Source: Phytopseudomonas argentinensis (GTDB lineage Bacteria; Pseudomonadota; Gammaproteobacteria; Pseudomonadales; Pseudomonadaceae). From it: a stretch of 64,000 bases of DNA. Below are positions 36,151 through 54,744 of the stretch, in pieces (the first letter of the stretch is position 1; the number at the start of each line of letters is the position of its first letter). The position numbers and the translations under genes are program-made. A model generated the notes under the pieces. The model was not told where the DNA came from, did no database searches, and saw only the letters and a list, made by a program, of their open reading frames with translations. Location: contig NZ_FORC01000001.1 of the NCBI RefSeq assembly GCF_900113905.1, forward strand, positions 928,060-992,059, given 5' to 3'.

Positions 36151-36861
36151 TCAGTGGCGGCCTCGCCAGAGGCGCTCCAGATAGTGCAAGTCTTCCGGGC
36201 GGGTGACCTTGAGGTTGTCCGCCCGGCCCTCGATCAGGCGCGGCGCCTGCCCGGCCCACTCCATGGCCGAGGCCTCGTCGGTGACCACAACATCCGAGAC
36301 CAGGGCTTCGGCCAGCGCCTGATGCAGGGCGCCAAGGCGGAACATCTGCGGCGTATAGGCCTGCCAGATCGGTGAACGATCGATGGTTTCGCGTACCCGA
36401 CCATCGCTGCCCACGCGCTTGAGGGTATCTCGGGCCGGGACGGCGAGTAGCCCGCCTACCGGGTCGTCGGCCAATTCGGCCAGTAGAAGATCGAGATCGG
36501 ACTGTGCCAGGTTGGGGCGCGCGGCGTCGTGCACCAGCACCCAGTCCTGCTCACCTGCTCCCAGCTCGGCCAGACGCAGCAAGGCATTGAGTACCGAGTC
36601 GGCACGTTCGGCACCGCCGGCGGCGATATGGATTCGCCCATCGCGGGCACAATCGAGGGCCGGCCAGAAGGGGTCGCCTTCGGCCAGGCTGACCACCACG
36701 CCACGCAGGCAGGGGTGATCGAGAAAACAGTGCAGGGTATGCTCGAGAATGCTTTTGCCGGCCAGTTGCAGATACTGCTTGGGCTTGTCGGCGCGCATGC
36801 GGCTGCCGATGCCGGCGGCCGGAATCACCGCCCAGAAAGGCGGCAGATCAGGTGTGTTCAT
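36151..36861 (-). CDS. ispD: 2-C-methyl-D-erythritol 4-phosphate cytidylyltransferase
   Basis: MEP-pathway enzyme (236 aa) that attaches CMP to methylerythritol phosphate. The nucleotide loop is PAAGIGSRMRADKPKQY (about residues 14-30) with catalytic Arg and Lys. VLVHDAARP and VTDEASAMEW are the further signatures. Its start overlaps the ftsB stop by 4 bases (ATGA), so translation is coupled to a division protein. Confidence 0.96.
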   Translation of the reverse strand: MNTPDLPPFWAVIPAAGIGSRMRADKPKQYLQLAGKSILEHTLHCFLDHPCLRGVVVSLAEGDPFWPALDCARDGRIHIAAGGAERADSVLNALLRLAELGAGEQDWVLVHDAARPNLAQSDLDLLLAELADDPVGGLLAVPARDTLKRVGSDGRVRETIDRSPIWQAYTPQMFRLGALHQALAEALVSDVVVTDEASAMEWAGQAPRLIEGRADNLKVTRPEDLHYLERLWRGRH

Positions 36862-37136
36862 TCAGCCAACTGATAGAGGGTTTCGCCGTCCTTGACCATG
36901 CCCAGCTCATGGCGGGCGCGCTCTTCGACGGTTTCCATGCCTTTCTTGAGCTCCATCACTTCGGCGTCGAGAATGCGGTTACGCTCGAGCAGGCGCTCGT
37001 TCTCGCCTTGCTGTTCGGCAATCTGCTGCTGAAGTTCTGTCACCTGCGCCAGACTGCCCTCGCCCACCCACAGGCGATACTGCAAGCCTGCAAGCACAAG
37101 GATCAGAACGAGAAATAGCCAGTAGGGACTACGCAT
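36858..37136 (-). CDS. ftsB: Cell division protein FtsB
   Basis: Bitopic divisome protein (92 aa): short cytoplasmic start, one transmembrane helix (about residues 4-21, LFLVLILVLAGLQYRLW), then a periplasmic coiled coil rich in Glu and Gln (about 28-70). It forms the FtsQLB complex that activates septal synthesis. It is located between eno and ispD, the normal gamma-proteobacterial place. The start at 37136 puts the membrane helix at the N-terminus. Confidence 0.95.
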   Translation of the reverse strand: MRSPYWLFLVLILVLAGLQYRLWVGEGSLAQVTELQQQIAEQQGENERLLERNRILDAEVMELKKGMETVEERARHELGMVKDGETLYQLAE

Positions 37137-37291
37137 GGCAGGTGAGGCACTCGGGTAGGAAAGGGTCGCTAAAGCGGACATCCGTGGATTCTCCCTGCCT
37201 CGCCGCTATCCGGCAAGGCCGCCAGATCGACGTGGTGGTGCTCCAGCACGCCCGCGCGGCAAGGCGTAACGCCCCGCCGCGCGAACCTGAC

Positions 37292-41266
<3,975 letters not shown>

Positions 41267-41491
41267 TTAGCAAACATGGCGAACCATGCCGGCAAATAGC
41301 AAACATCCACCGCTTCCGGAAGAAGCAGCGAATACCTGAATAGAGACGGGAGCGTAGTCTACCGGAAAGGTCCCGAAGGGGGAAGAACGGCAAGCCGGCA
41401 CCGCGCGAAAACAGCTGCTGGCAGAATTCCGGCATCACGGGAAATGCCTTGTGAATCCGCCGCTTAGCTTCGAACACATGGCCTCAGGCAG

Positions 41492-42802
41492 TCACCCCTG
41501 CGCCACTGGCTGCACCACAGAGGATATCTGCCAACGCAGCTCACCAATGGCCGGATCGAGCGGCAAATTGGCCACCGCAACGACCTGGCCATCGCGCCGC
41601 AGCAGCGGCAGCCGGGGGCGAATGAACTCGGGCACACCCGCTTCCTGCAACAAGCGCTTGAGATCACGCCGGCCACGGCCCGGCACATTGAGCACTTCAC
41701 CACCCTGCCGGTAACCGATGCTCAGCCGTCCATCCGGAAGCCGCCCGGAAAACTCGACGACGCCATTGCCAGGCAACTCGAGGGGCTGGGGCACTTGCGG
41801 CCAAGGCTGCTCGTCTTTGGACCAGGGCAACAGCCAGGCAGCGCCCAGCCACAGCAGCTGATCACCATGGCGGCGCAGCTCGCCGCTTTCCAACCGCCAT
41901 ACCGGCGCCCCATCGAGGGCGGCGTCACGCAGATCGGTCCAGCCCTGCCAATGGCGACTGTCCGGCAGGCGCGTCTCGGTGCCCAGCCAGTGCCTGAGCA
42001 CATTGCGCTGCCGTGCGTCGGACAGTTGGCGCAGCGCCGGTAAATCGAGACAGGGAATGGTCAGCCAGGCAACGCCCAACTGGCCAAGGCAGCGCTGCAG
42101 ATCGAGCGCGGCAAGGTCCTCCAGCAGCTCCTGCGCTTCGGCCTGATGCGCCGCCGCACGGGCCAGCACCGTGGAGGCCGCCGGCCAGTGCGCAGCCAGA
42201 CGCGGCAGAATGTCCTGACGCAGGAAGTTGCGGGCAAAGCCGCTGTCGCTGTTCGAAGGGTCTTCCACCCATCCCAGGCCCTGGCTGGCCGCGTAGGTCT
42301 CAAGCACCTTGCGTGGTATATCCAGCAGCGGCCTGACGGCATGCCCTTGGCCCAGTCGACGACTGTGCGCCATCGCCCCCAGCCCCCGCACGCCGGCGCC
42401 ACGCAGCAACCGATAGAGCAGGGTTTCCGCCTGGTCGTCCTGATGCTGGGCCAGCAGCAGCACCTCACCCGGCACCATCAGAGAGGCGAATGCCGCAAAG
42501 CGCGCCTCGCGAGCGGCGCGCTCCAGGCTGGCCCCAGGTGCCACCTGCACAGGCTCGATAGCCAGGGCGATGCCCCACTCATCGCAAAAGCGCTGGCAGT
42601 GCGCAGGCCATTGCTCGGCGGCGGCCTGCAACCCGTGATGCACGTGAACGGCGCGGATCGGCGGCAGCTCATGGTGCCGGGCGGCCTTGGCCAGCACATG
42701 CAGCAGCACGGAGGAATCGAGCCCGCCGGAAAACGCTACCCGCCAGAGCGGCGCATTACGCCATGGCGCGAGGCGCGCCAGCACGGTGGATTCGAGAGAC
42801 AT
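41492..42802 (-). CDS. tilS: tRNA(Ile)-lysidine synthetase
   Basis: ATP-dependent lysidine modification of C34 in tRNA-Ile(CAU) (436 aa). The PP-loop is SGGLDS (residues 25-30). The N-terminal ATPase domain runs to about 215, followed by the TilS substrate-binding domains (PGRGRRDLKRLLQEAGVP near 360-377, quoted by position). It lies 73 bases after accA on the same strand, a common order. Confidence 0.95.
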   Translation of the reverse strand: MSLESTVLARLAPWRNAPLWRVAFSGGLDSSVLLHVLAKAARHHELPPIRAVHVHHGLQAAAEQWPAHCQRFCDEWGIALAIEPVQVAPGASLERAAREARFAAFASLMVPGEVLLLAQHQDDQAETLLYRLLRGAGVRGLGAMAHSRRLGQGHAVRPLLDIPRKVLETYAASQGLGWVEDPSNSDSGFARNFLRQDILPRLAAHWPAASTVLARAAAHQAEAQELLEDLAALDLQRCLGQLGVAWLTIPCLDLPALRQLSDARQRNVLRHWLGTETRLPDSRHWQGWTDLRDAALDGAPVWRLESGELRRHGDQLLWLGAAWLLPWSKDEQPWPQVPQPLELPGNGVVEFSGRLPDGRLSIGYRQGGEVLNVPGRGRRDLKRLLQEAGVPEFIRPRLPLLRRDGQVVAVANLPLDPAIGELRWQISSVVQPVAQG

Positions 42803-42875
42803 GGGGATCAGTGAAGCGACCCCGCAAGCATGACGGCCATCAGGGCGATTGGCCTGCTTGCGGGGTAGGACGGCA

Positions 42876-43826
42876 TCAGGCGATGCCGTAGCTCATCAGG
42901 CGCTCGTAGCGACGGGCCAGCAGCGCGTCGGTATCGAGCTTGCGCAGGTCTTCGAGCTGAGCGACCAGGGTCTGGCGGATCGATTCGGCAGCAGCGCCCG
43001 GATCGCGGTGTGCACCACCCAGGGGCTCGGCGATCACCTTGTCGACGATGCCCAGTCCCTTCAGGCGCTCGGCCGTGATGCCCATGGCCTCGGCAGCTTC
43101 CGGCGCCTTCTCGGCAGTCTTCCAGAGGATCGAGGCGCAACCTTCCGGCGAGATCACCGCATAGGTCGAGTATTCGAGCATATTGAGGTTGTCGCACACA
43201 CCGATGGCCAACGCGCCGCCGGAGCCGCCCTCACCGATCACGGTGGAGATGATCGGCGTCTTCAGGCGCGCCATGACGCGCAGGTTCCAGGCGATCGCCT
43301 CGCTCTGCCCGCGCTCTTCGGCGTCGATGCCCGGGTAAGCACCCGGGGTATCGATGAAGGTCAGGATCGGCATCTTGAAGCGCTCGGCCATTTCCATCAG
43401 GCGGCAGGCCTTGCGGTATCCTTCCGGGCGCGGCATGCCGAAGTTGCGACGCACCTTCTCACGCACTTCGCGGCCTTTCTGATGACCGATGACCATCGCC
43501 GGCTGGCCGTTGAGGCGTGCGACACCGCCAACGATGGCCGCATCGTCGGAGAAGTGGCGGTCGCCATGCAGTTCGTCGAACTCGGTGAAGATGTGCTGCA
43601 GGTAGTCCAGGGTATACGGACGCTGAGGGTGACGCGCGAGGCGAGCGATCTGCCAACTGGTCAGATTGCTGAAGATGCTCTCGGTGAGCGTGCTGCTCTT
43701 GTCCTGCAGGCGGGCGATTTCGTCGCCGATGTTCAGGGAGTTGTCGTTACCAACCAGGCGAAGCTCTTCGATCTTGGCTTGCAGGTCGGCAATCGGCTGT
43801 TCGAAATCGAGATAATTCGGGTTCAT
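42876..43826 (-). CDS. accA: Acetyl-CoA carboxylase carboxyltransferase subunit alpha
   Basis: Alpha subunit (316 aa) of the carboxyltransferase that makes malonyl-CoA with AccD. Crotonase-like fold, signatures [17 protein letters not shown] and [23 protein letters not shown] oxyanion-hole loop. The start at 43826 ([12 protein letters not shown]) is conserved. An ATG two codons upstream is possible. The 241 bases between accA and dnaE show no gene. Confidence 0.97.
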   Translation of the reverse strand: MNPNYLDFEQPIADLQAKIEELRLVGNDNSLNIGDEIARLQDKSSTLTESIFSNLTSWQIARLARHPQRPYTLDYLQHIFTEFDELHGDRHFSDDAAIVGGVARLNGQPAMVIGHQKGREVREKVRRNFGMPRPEGYRKACRLMEMAERFKMPILTFIDTPGAYPGIDAEERGQSEAIAWNLRVMARLKTPIISTVIGEGGSGGALAIGVCDNLNMLEYSTYAVISPEGCASILWKTAEKAPEAAEAMGITAERLKGLGIVDKVIAEPLGGAHRDPGAAAESIRQTLVAQLEDLRKLDTDALLARRYERLMSYGIA

Positions 43827-44067
43827 AGGCATCCGTCATGCGTCGACGGCCAAAAGGGCCGGGGAGCGTGTATCCAATTGGCGCCTACCTTATAGGAACA
43901 GGCGCCTTCAGGTCGACACCTGCAGTGCACGTCCGGCGAAAATGCCGGCAAATGCGCCAGGCATTCGCACGGCGGCAAATCATAAGATCTGCTCACGCCA
44001 GGGGCAAACATGCAGGGTCAGGGCCGAAAAGGCGCGGCCTGAGCCCACCTTTCCAGCGCCGCCATTT

Positions 44068-47607
<3,540 letters not shown>

Positions 47608-47682
47608 GAAGAAGCCCTGCAGGAAAAGCGACAAAACGCGGATTGTACCGTAACTGGAGTGACCTACAGCGGGCTGAATGGC

Positions 47683-48291
47683 TCAGAACGCGGTCACGGC
47701 TTCCAGCAGGCGGCGTACCGGCGCAAAGGAGCGCCGGTGGATGGGAGTCGGGCCCAGACGGGTCAGGGCCTCGAGGTGAACGGGTGTTGGGTAGCCCTTG
47801 TGCAGGGCGATGCCGTACCCGGGGTAAAGCAGGTCAAGCTCGCGCATTTCCCGATCACGACTGACCTTGGCGAGAATCGAGGCCGCAGCAATCGCCGGCA
47901 CCTGGGCGTCGCCGCCGATCACCGGCGCGCTGGGCACCGCGAGTTTCGGGCAGCGGTTGCCGTCGATCAGCGCCAGTTTCGGCTGCACGGCGAGACCTTC
48001 GACCGCACGCTGCATGGCCAGCATGGTGGCGTGCAGGATATTCAGGCGGTCGATCTCTTCCACTTCCGCCCGGGCAATGCACCAGGCCAGGGCTTTCTCG
48101 CGAATTTCATCGAACAGCTTTTCGCGCCGCGCCTCGCTGAGCTTCTTCGAGTCGTTGAGGCCGAGAATCGGCCGCGCCGGGTCGAGAATCACCGCCGCAG
48201 TGACCACCGCACCACAGAGTGGGCCGCGACCGACCTCGTCGACCCCGGCCACCAATTCCTCGACCGTGGCGAAATCCAGACCCAGTTGCAT
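47683..48291 (-). CDS. rnhB: Ribonuclease HII
   Basis: Removes RNA from RNA-DNA hybrids, including single misincorporated ribonucleotides (202 aa). The active-site motif [10 protein letters not shown] (about residues 16-25) supplies Asp-Glu; Asp in LIDGNR and Asp/Glu near [11 protein letters not shown] complete it. Its start overlaps the lpxB stop by one base (TGATG). It is the last gene of the long lipid-envelope operon before dnaE. Confidence 0.96.
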   Translation of the reverse strand: MQLGLDFATVEELVAGVDEVGRGPLCGAVVTAAVILDPARPILGLNDSKKLSEARREKLFDEIREKALAWCIARAEVEEIDRLNILHATMLAMQRAVEGLAVQPKLALIDGNRCPKLAVPSAPVIGGDAQVPAIAAASILAKVSRDREMRELDLLYPGYGIALHKGYPTPVHLEALTRLGPTPIHRRSFAPVRRLLEAVTAF

Positions 48292-49424
48292 CAGCTGCGC
48301 CCCACCAGATCGAGAACCGCGGCAGCCGCCCGTTCGGACGCATCGCGGCGCAGGGTGCGGTGAATGGCATCGAAGCCTTCGGTCTGCACCTCGCCGTCAA
48401 CCAGCAGCGGCGACACCGTCTGGGCCAGGGCCTCGGCGGTTGCCGCATCCTGAATCAACTCGGGCACCAGCAGCCGCTGGGCGAGCAGATTGGGCAGCGA
48501 GATGTACGGGCTCTTCACCAGACGCTTGAGAATGCTGAAGGTCATCGGCGCGACGCGGTAGGCCACCACCATCGGCCGCTTGTAGAGCAGCGCCTCCAGG
48601 GTAGCCGTGCCGGATGCGATCAGCACCGCATCACAGGCGGCCAGGGCGTCGTGGGAGCGGCCGTCGAGCAACTGCAGCGGCAGGTCACGACTACCGAGCA
48701 TCTGTTCGAGCTGCTGGCGACGCTCCGGGCTGGCACAGGGGAGCACGAAGCGCACGCCGGGGCGCAGCGCCCGCAGGCGCTCGGCGGCATCGAGAAACAG
48801 GCTGCCGAGGCGCGCCACTTCACCGCCGCGGCTGCCCGGCAACAAGGCCACCACCGGCGCCTCGAGCGGCAGGCCGAGCGCTTCGCGCGCCGCGGTACGG
48901 TCGGCTTGCAGGGGGATGGCATCGGCCAGCGGGTGGCCGACAAAGCACACCGGCACCTGATGCGCCTCGTAGAACTGCGCCTCGAAGGGAAACAGGGTGA
49001 GCATCAAGTCGCAGGCATCGCGAATCTTCAGCACGCGCTTCTGCCGCCAGGCCCAGACGGATGGGCTGACGTAATGCACGGTGCGAATGCCGGCCTGGCG
49101 CAACTTGAGTTCGACGCCCAGGGTGAAGTCCGGCGCATCGATGCCGATGAACACATCGGGCTTGCGTTCGATCAGGCTGGCGATCAGGCGGCGACGGCGC
49201 GACAGCAACTCCGGCAGCCGGCCCAGCACTTCGACCAGGCCCATGACCGCCAGGCGCTCCATGGGGAAATCGCTGACCAGGCCCTCGGCCTGCATGCGCG
49301 GACCGCCGACACCAATGAACTCGACGTTCGGGTGCTGCACCTTGAGCGCCTGCATCAGCCCTGCACCGAGAATGTCGCCGGATGCCTCGCCGGCAACCAG
49401 CGCGACACGCAATACCTCAGCCAT
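48291..49424 (-). CDS. lpxB: Lipid-A-disaccharide synthase
   Basis: Glycosyltransferase (377 aa) that joins UDP-diacylglucosamine and lipid X to form the lipid A disaccharide at the inner membrane. The [12 protein letters not shown] start (about residues 12-23), GIDAPDF and LPGSRGGEV motifs are present. It begins 3 bases after the lpxA stop. Confidence 0.97.
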   Translation of the reverse strand: MAEVLRVALVAGEASGDILGAGLMQALKVQHPNVEFIGVGGPRMQAEGLVSDFPMERLAVMGLVEVLGRLPELLSRRRRLIASLIERKPDVFIGIDAPDFTLGVELKLRQAGIRTVHYVSPSVWAWRQKRVLKIRDACDLMLTLFPFEAQFYEAHQVPVCFVGHPLADAIPLQADRTAAREALGLPLEAPVVALLPGSRGGEVARLGSLFLDAAERLRALRPGVRFVLPCASPERRQQLEQMLGSRDLPLQLLDGRSHDALAACDAVLIASGTATLEALLYKRPMVVAYRVAPMTFSILKRLVKSPYISLPNLLAQRLLVPELIQDAATAEALAQTVSPLLVDGEVQTEGFDAIHRTLRRDASERAAAAVLDLVGRS

Positions 49425-49427
49425 GGG

Positions 49428-50204
49428 TCAGCGGGTGATGCCGCGGCTGGAGGTCAGGATCGAATCGCGGAACACCGCCACTTCGGCAAACTGGGCCGCC
49501 ACTTCTTCCAGCTCGACCAGTGCTTCCTCGATGGTGAAACCCTGGCGGTAGACGATCTTGTAGGCACGGCGCAGCGCCTGCATCGACTCGCTACTGAAAC
49601 CGCGACGGCGCAGGCCTTCGAAGTTCATGCTGCGCGCTTCGGCCGGGTTGCCGGAGACCGTGACGTAGGCCGGGACATCCTTGCCGATCGCTGCACCCAT
49701 GCCGGCAAAGGCGTGGGCGCCGATATGGCAGAACTGATGCACCAGGGTGTAGCCGGACAGAATCGCCCAGTCGCCGATGTGCACGTGCCCGGCCAGGGCC
49801 ACGTTGTTGACCAGGATGCAGTGGTTGCCGACCACGCTGTCGTGACCGATATGGGCATAGGCCATGATCAGGTTGTGATCACCGATGGTGGTCTCGTCAC
49901 GATCCTGAATGGTGCCGCGGTGCATGGTCACGCCTTCGCGGATGATGTTGTGGTCACCGATGACCAGGCGCGTAGGCTCGCCCTTGTACTTGCGATCCGG
50001 GGTGTCTTCACCCAGGGAGGCGAATTGGTAGATCTTGTTGTGTTTACCGATTCGGGTAGGCCCCTTGATGATCACGTTGGGACCCAGCACGCAGCCCTCG
50101 CCAATTTCTACGTCGGGCCCAATGATCGACCAAGGGCCGACGACGACGTCGTCAGCCAGCTTGGCGCTGGGATCGATGATGGCGCGAGGGTCAATCAAAC
50201 TCAT
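49428..50204 (-). CDS. lpxA: UDP-N-acetylglucosamine acyltransferase
   Basis: First step of lipid A synthesis (258 aa, trimeric left-handed beta helix of hexapeptide repeats such as [11 protein letters not shown] and VIKGPTRIG). The catalytic His is in MHRGT-type sequence near residue 121-125 (TMHRGTIQD). In Pseudomonas it uses a C10 3-hydroxyacyl-ACP. Its start overlaps the fabZ stop by 4 bases. Confidence 0.97.
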   Translation of the reverse strand: MSLIDPRAIIDPSAKLADDVVVGPWSIIGPDVEIGEGCVLGPNVIIKGPTRIGKHNKIYQFASLGEDTPDRKYKGEPTRLVIGDHNIIREGVTMHRGTIQDRDETTIGDHNLIMAYAHIGHDSVVGNHCILVNNVALAGHVHIGDWAILSGYTLVHQFCHIGAHAFAGMGAAIGKDVPAYVTVSGNPAEARSMNFEGLRRRGFSSESMQALRRAYKIVYRQGFTIEEALVELEEVAAQFAEVAVFRDSILTSSRGITR

Positions 50205-50641
50205 AACTTGCGTTCCGCACAGATGATTTCGGCCGAGCACACTTCCTTGCCGTCGACCGTGGCCTTGCATTCGAATTTCCAGATGCTGCGCTTGCTGCTG
50301 AGGAACTTGGCCTCGAGGATCAGTTGGTCGCCCGGCACCACCGGCTGACGGAAGCGTAGCTTATCGGAGCCGACGAAGTAGTAGAGGGTGCCATCGGCAG
50401 GCTTCACGTCCATCATCTTGAAACCCAGGATACCGGCGGCCTGGGCCATGGCCTCGATGATCAGGACGCCTGGCATGATCGGATGCTCGGGAAAATGGCC
50501 GTTGAAGAATGGCTCATTGACGCTGACATTCTTATAGGCACGAACGCTCTTGCCCTCAAGATCCAGATCCGTGACCCGATCCACCAGCAGGAACGGGTAA
50601 CGGTGCGGCAAGTACTCGCGAATTTCGTTGATTTCCATCAT
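50201..50641 (-). CDS. fabZ: 3-hydroxyacyl-ACP dehydratase
   Basis: Hot-dog-fold dehydratase (146 aa) of fatty acid elongation, at the branch point with lipid A because it competes with LpxA for 3-hydroxyacyl-ACP. The catalytic His and Glu are in [21 protein letters not shown] (positions about 48-68). Two in-frame ATGs (50641, 50638) share one ribosome site. Confidence 0.97.
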   Translation of the reverse strand: MMEINEIREYLPHRYPFLLVDRVTDLDLEGKSVRAYKNVSVNEPFFNGHFPEHPIMPGVLIIEAMAQAAGILGFKMMDVKPADGTLYYFVGSDKLRFRQPVVPGDQLILEAKFLSSKRSIWKFECKATVDGKEVCSAEIICAERKL

Positions 50642-50685
50642 TTCCAGAGAAGCCCGTAATAAAAAGAAGAGAGCCAGCCATTGGC

Positions 50686-51747
50686 TCAGGCATCAGATGA
50701 GGCATTCCCGCTCGAGGTCACGGCAGCAAGCTGTTTTTCCAGCTGCTTCACACGCCGCGCCATGTCGTCCAGCTGGCGGATGCGCGCCACGCTTTTCTTC
50801 CACTCGGCTGCAGGTTGCATGGCAGTGCCCGACGAATAGGCACCGGGCTCGGTGATCGAGCGGGTGACCATGGTCATGCCGGTCACGAATACGCCATCAC
50901 ACACGTCGATATGACCGACCATGCCGACGCCGCCGGCGATCATACAGTTCTTGCCGATCGAGGTGCTGCCGGAAATGCCGACACAGGCGGCCATCGCCGT
51001 GTTGTCGCCGACCTGCACGTTGTGGGCGATCATGATCTGGTTATCCAGCTTCACGCCGTTGCCGATACGCGTATCGGCCAGTGCGCCGCGATCGAGGGTG
51101 GTGTTGGCACCGATTTCGACATCGTCACCAATGCTCACGCCGCCGATCTGGGCGATCTTCTGCCACACGCCCTTCTCGTTGGCGAAGCCGAAGCCCTCGC
51201 CACCGATCACCGCGCCGGACTGGATCACCACCCGCTTGCCGATACGCACGTCGTGGTACAGGGTGACCCGCGGGGCCAACCAGCCGCCCTCACCGATCTC
51301 CGAGCGTGCGCCGATCACGCAATGCGCGCCCAGCGACACGCCAGCGGCAATCTTTGCCCCTGCCTCGATGACCACGTAGGGACCGATAGCGGCGCTCGGA
51401 TCGACCTGCGCGTCCTCGGCCACCACCGCAGTCGGGTGGACGCCGGCAACGGCCCTGGGCTTGCGGTCGAACAGATGGGACAGCGTGGCGTAGGCCAGAT
51501 AGGGATTGGCGACGACCAGCGCATTGCCGGAGAAACCTTCGGCATCGGCAGCGGTGAGCAGCACCGCAGCGGCCCGGCAACTGCCGAGGTGCTTGCGATA
51601 CTGCGCATTGGCCAGGAACGTCAGCTGAGACGGGCCGGCATCCTGCAAGGTTGCCAGCCCGTCGACTGTCTGCTCAGCGGCGCCACGCAAGGTGGCGCCC
51701 AGCTGTTCGGCCAATTGGCCGAGGGTGAATACCGGTGTGGACATCAT
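50686..51747 (-). CDS. lpxD: UDP-3-O-(R-3-hydroxyacyl)glucosamine N-acyltransferase
   Basis: Third lipid A enzyme (353 aa). An N-terminal uridine-binding domain (about 1-100) is followed by hexapeptide repeats and a C-terminal helix ([17 protein letters not shown], about 320-336). The catalytic His is in the IAHNVQVG segment (about 245-252). The start at 51747 overlaps the skp stop by one base; the second ATG at 51744 is equally possible. Confidence 0.95.
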   Translation of the reverse strand: MMSTPVFTLGQLAEQLGATLRGAAEQTVDGLATLQDAGPSQLTFLANAQYRKHLGSCRAAAVLLTAADAEGFSGNALVVANPYLAYATLSHLFDRKPRAVAGVHPTAVVAEDAQVDPSAAIGPYVVIEAGAKIAAGVSLGAHCVIGARSEIGEGGWLAPRVTLYHDVRIGKRVVIQSGAVIGGEGFGFANEKGVWQKIAQIGGVSIGDDVEIGANTTLDRGALADTRIGNGVKLDNQIMIAHNVQVGDNTAMAACVGISGSTSIGKNCMIAGGVGMVGHIDVCDGVFVTGMTMVTRSITEPGAYSSGTAMQPAAEWKKSVARIRQLDDMARRVKQLEKQLAAVTSSGNASSDA

Positions 51748-52250
51748 CAACGCATCTGGTTCATGCGCTCGATGACCTGGCGGGTGATGTCGAACTGCGG
51801 TTTGACATCGATGACCGCGCCGCGCTCGAGCACCAGGTCGAAGTTGCCATTCTTGATGACTTCCTCAACGGCCTTGTCCAGGTTGGGCTTGAGCTTCTTG
51901 AGCATGTCGCGATCGGCAACCGCCTTGGCTTCGTTCAGCTCCTTGGACTGGAACTGGAAGTCACGGGCCTTCTGCTTGAAGTCCAGTTCCAGGCGCTCAC
52001 GCTCGGCGGTCTGCATCTTCTCGCCATCTTTGACGATGCGGTCCTGAATGCGTTTGGCGTCGCTTTCCAAAGTCTTGAGCTTGTTCAGCTGCGGGCCGAA
52101 TTTCTTCTCGGCGTCGACCGCATAGCGCTTGGCCGCATCGGACTCGAGCAGGGCCATCTGGTAGTTGAGCACGGCGATCTTCATTTCCGCGAAGGCTGGG
52201 GTAGCCAGCAGGGTGACGCTTAACAGAACCAATTGAGTCAACTTACGCAC
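51747..52250 (-). CDS. skp: Periplasmic chaperone Skp (OmpH)
   Basis: Periplasmic holdase (167 aa) delivering outer-membrane proteins to BamA. A signal peptide ends near ATPAFA (about residue 21). The rest is a short beta body and long charged coiled-coil tentacles (about 45-130). It lies 48 bases after bamA, its functional partner. Confidence 0.95.
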   Translation of the reverse strand: MRKLTQLVLLSVTLLATPAFAEMKIAVLNYQMALLESDAAKRYAVDAEKKFGPQLNKLKTLESDAKRIQDRIVKDGEKMQTAERERLELDFKQKARDFQFQSKELNEAKAVADRDMLKKLKPNLDKAVEEVIKNGNFDLVLERGAVIDVKPQFDITRQVIERMNQMR

Positions 52251-52298
52251 GGTGCAACTCCTGCAGAAAAACTGTCTTGGTGGTTCGTAACCAGACGC

Positions 52299-54671
52299 TT
52301 AGAACGTCTGGCCGAGGGAGAACTGGAATACCTGGGTATCGGCATCGTCCGGCTTCTTGACCGGCATCGCCAGGCTGAAACTCAGCGGGCCGAGCGCGGT
52401 GATCCAGGTAACGCCGACACCTACCGAGCTGGCCAGGTTGCCGAAATCGATGTCGCAGCTGTCACCACGGCGTTTCTGGCCGGAGCTGCAGTCGGTGTCG
52501 AACACGTTACCCACATCCCAGAACAGCGCGGTACGCAGCGAGCGCTGATCCTTGACGAACGGCAGCGGGAACAGCAGTTCGGCGCCGCCCTGGATCAATA
52601 CGTTACCACCGAACGGCAGCGGATCCTGATCGGGGTCGGCCGCTGTGCCAGCGTTGCCGGTTATAGCTTCACCACGGCTTGGCGTACTACGAGGCCCAAG
52701 ACTGCTGTCCTCGAAACCACGTACCGAGTTGAAACCACCGGCATAGTAGTTCTCATAGAATGGCAGCTTCTGAGTGGACCCGAACGCACCGCCGTAACCC
52801 AGTTGCGTATGGAAACGCATGGTGTAGGTATCGGTCAGCGGCTTGAACACCTGGCCGCGATAATCGAGCTTGTAGAACGACAGGTCACTGCCCGGCACGG
52901 TGGTCTCGAACACCAGGCTCTGGGAGTGGCCACGGTTGGCGAGCACGCCGCGGTTGAGGGTGGACTCGGACCAGCCGACGGAAGCCTTGAAGTTGAGGTA
53001 TTTCTCGCCTTCCTGACGGGTGAAGTCGAAGATTTCGTCGACGGTATAGCGACCCGAGTTGATCTCGTCCTGCTGCGCGGTCAAACCGTAGGTCAGACGC
53101 GCGGTCTCGCTGATGGGGTAGCCGATGTTGATGCCGGCACCGAGGCTGTCGACCGAGTAGCTGGATACATCGACATCAAGCTCGTCGTAGTCGGTGGTAC
53201 GGTAGAAGGCGTTGTAGCCAAGGCTGACGCCATCCTCGGTCCAGTACGGATCGGTGAAGGAGAAGTTGTAGCGGCTCTGGTATTCGCTGCGGGTCAGGCC
53301 GAGGCTGACACGGTTACCGCTACCCAGGAAGTTGTTCTGGGTGATCGAGCCACCGAGGATCAGGCCGGCGTTCTGGGCGAAACCCACGCTGGCGGTGATC
53401 GAGCCGGAAGCCTGCTCCTCGACGCTGTAGTTGACGTCAACCTGGTCGTCGGTACCCGGCACCTGCGGGGTCTCGACGTTGACTTCCTTGAAGAAGCCCA
53501 GACGCTCCAGACGGGTCTTGGACTGGTCGATCAGGTAGGTAGACGCCCAGCCGCCTTCCATCTGGCGCATCTCACGGCGCAGCACTTCGTCTTCGGTCTT
53601 GGTGTTGCCGCGGAAATTGATACGGTTGACGTAGGCACGCTTGCCCGGATCCACCACGAAAGTAATGGATACGGTGTTGTCATCATTGTGCGGCTCGGGC
53701 ACGCCGTTGACGTTGGCGAAGGTGTAACCCTCATTACCCAAGCGGCGAGTGATCAGTTCGCTGGTGGAGGTCATCACCTTGCGGGAGAACACCTGACCTT
53801 CCTTGACCAGCAGCAGCGCACGGACTTCTTCTTCCGGCACCTTGAGGTCGCCGGACAGCTTCACGTCACGCACGGTGAACTTCTCGCCCTCATCGATATT
53901 AACGGTGATGTAGACGTGCTTCTTGTCCGGGGTGATGGATACCTGGGTGGAGGTGATATCCATGTTGATGTAGCCGCGGTCCAGGTAGTAGGAGCGCAGA
54001 CGCTCCAGGTCACCGGAGAGTTTTTCACGGGCGTACTTGTCGTCGTTGCGGAAGAACGACAGCCAGTTGGTGGTCTTCAGCTCGAACAGGTCATTGAGGT
54101 CTTCATCTGAGAAGACCTTGTTGCCGACCACGTTGATGTGCTGAATGGCCGCAACGCTGCCTTCGTTGATGTTGATCTTCAGGGCCACGCGGTTACGCGG
54201 CTGAGGAATCACCTCGGCGTCGATCTCGGCGGAATAACGGCCCTGGGCCACGTACTGGCGCTGCAGCTCGTTACGCACGCCTTCGAGGGTCGCGCGCTGG
54301 AAGATCTCGCCCTCGGCCAGGCCGGACTGGTTCAGGCCCTTGAGCAGGTCGTCACTGCTGATAGCCTTGTTGCCCTCGATCTCGATGCTGGAGATCGACG
54401 GGCGCTCGACCACGGTGATGACCAGCACGTTGCCGTCGCGACCAAGCTGGATATCCTGGAAGAAACCGGTCTTGAACAGTTCGCGGGTTGCTTCGGTCAG
54501 CGTACGGTCGTCGGCCGCCTCGCCGACGTTCAAGGGCAGCGCGCCGAACAGGCTGCCCGCGGAAACGCGCTGCAGACCGTTAACGCGGATATCGGAGATG
54601 GTGAAGGACTCGGCGTGAACTTCGGCGATCATCAATGCGGCAAGAACCGCAGGTAGCAGCAGACGTTTCAT
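52299..54671 (-). CDS. bamA: Outer membrane protein assembly factor BamA
   Basis: Essential Omp85 protein (790 aa) that inserts beta-barrel proteins into the outer membrane. Signal peptide to about residue 20 (EVHA), five POTRA domains (about 21-420) and a 16-strand barrel ending in Phe (FSLGQTF). The barrel contains the conserved VRGFEDSSLGPR loop 6 motif (about residues 650-661). The 73 bases upstream separate it from rseP. I do not see a clear sigma-E promoter there. Confidence 0.97.
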   Translation of the reverse strand: MKRLLLPAVLAALMIAEVHAESFTISDIRVNGLQRVSAGSLFGALPLNVGEAADDRTLTEATRELFKTGFFQDIQLGRDGNVLVITVVERPSISSIEIEGNKAISSDDLLKGLNQSGLAEGEIFQRATLEGVRNELQRQYVAQGRYSAEIDAEVIPQPRNRVALKININEGSVAAIQHINVVGNKVFSDEDLNDLFELKTTNWLSFFRNDDKYAREKLSGDLERLRSYYLDRGYINMDITSTQVSITPDKKHVYITVNIDEGEKFTVRDVKLSGDLKVPEEEVRALLLVKEGQVFSRKVMTSTSELITRRLGNEGYTFANVNGVPEPHNDDNTVSITFVVDPGKRAYVNRINFRGNTKTEDEVLRREMRQMEGGWASTYLIDQSKTRLERLGFFKEVNVETPQVPGTDDQVDVNYSVEEQASGSITASVGFAQNAGLILGGSITQNNFLGSGNRVSLGLTRSEYQSRYNFSFTDPYWTEDGVSLGYNAFYRTTDYDELDVDVSSYSVDSLGAGINIGYPISETARLTYGLTAQQDEINSGRYTVDEIFDFTRQEGEKYLNFKASVGWSESTLNRGVLANRGHSQSLVFETTVPGSDLSFYKLDYRGQVFKPLTDTYTMRFHTQLGYGGAFGSTQKLPFYENYYAGGFNSVRGFEDSSLGPRSTPSRGEAITGNAGTAADPDQDPLPFGGNVLIQGGAELLFPLPFVKDQRSLRTALFWDVGNVFDTDCSSGQKRRGDSCDIDFGNLASSVGVGVTWITALGPLSFSLAMPVKKPDDADTQVFQFSLGQTF

Positions 54672-54744
54672 GAAGTCCTTTCTTATTCCAACTAACGATA
54701 AGAAATCAGTCGTTCGAGACGAAAGATATATAATTCAACTGGGC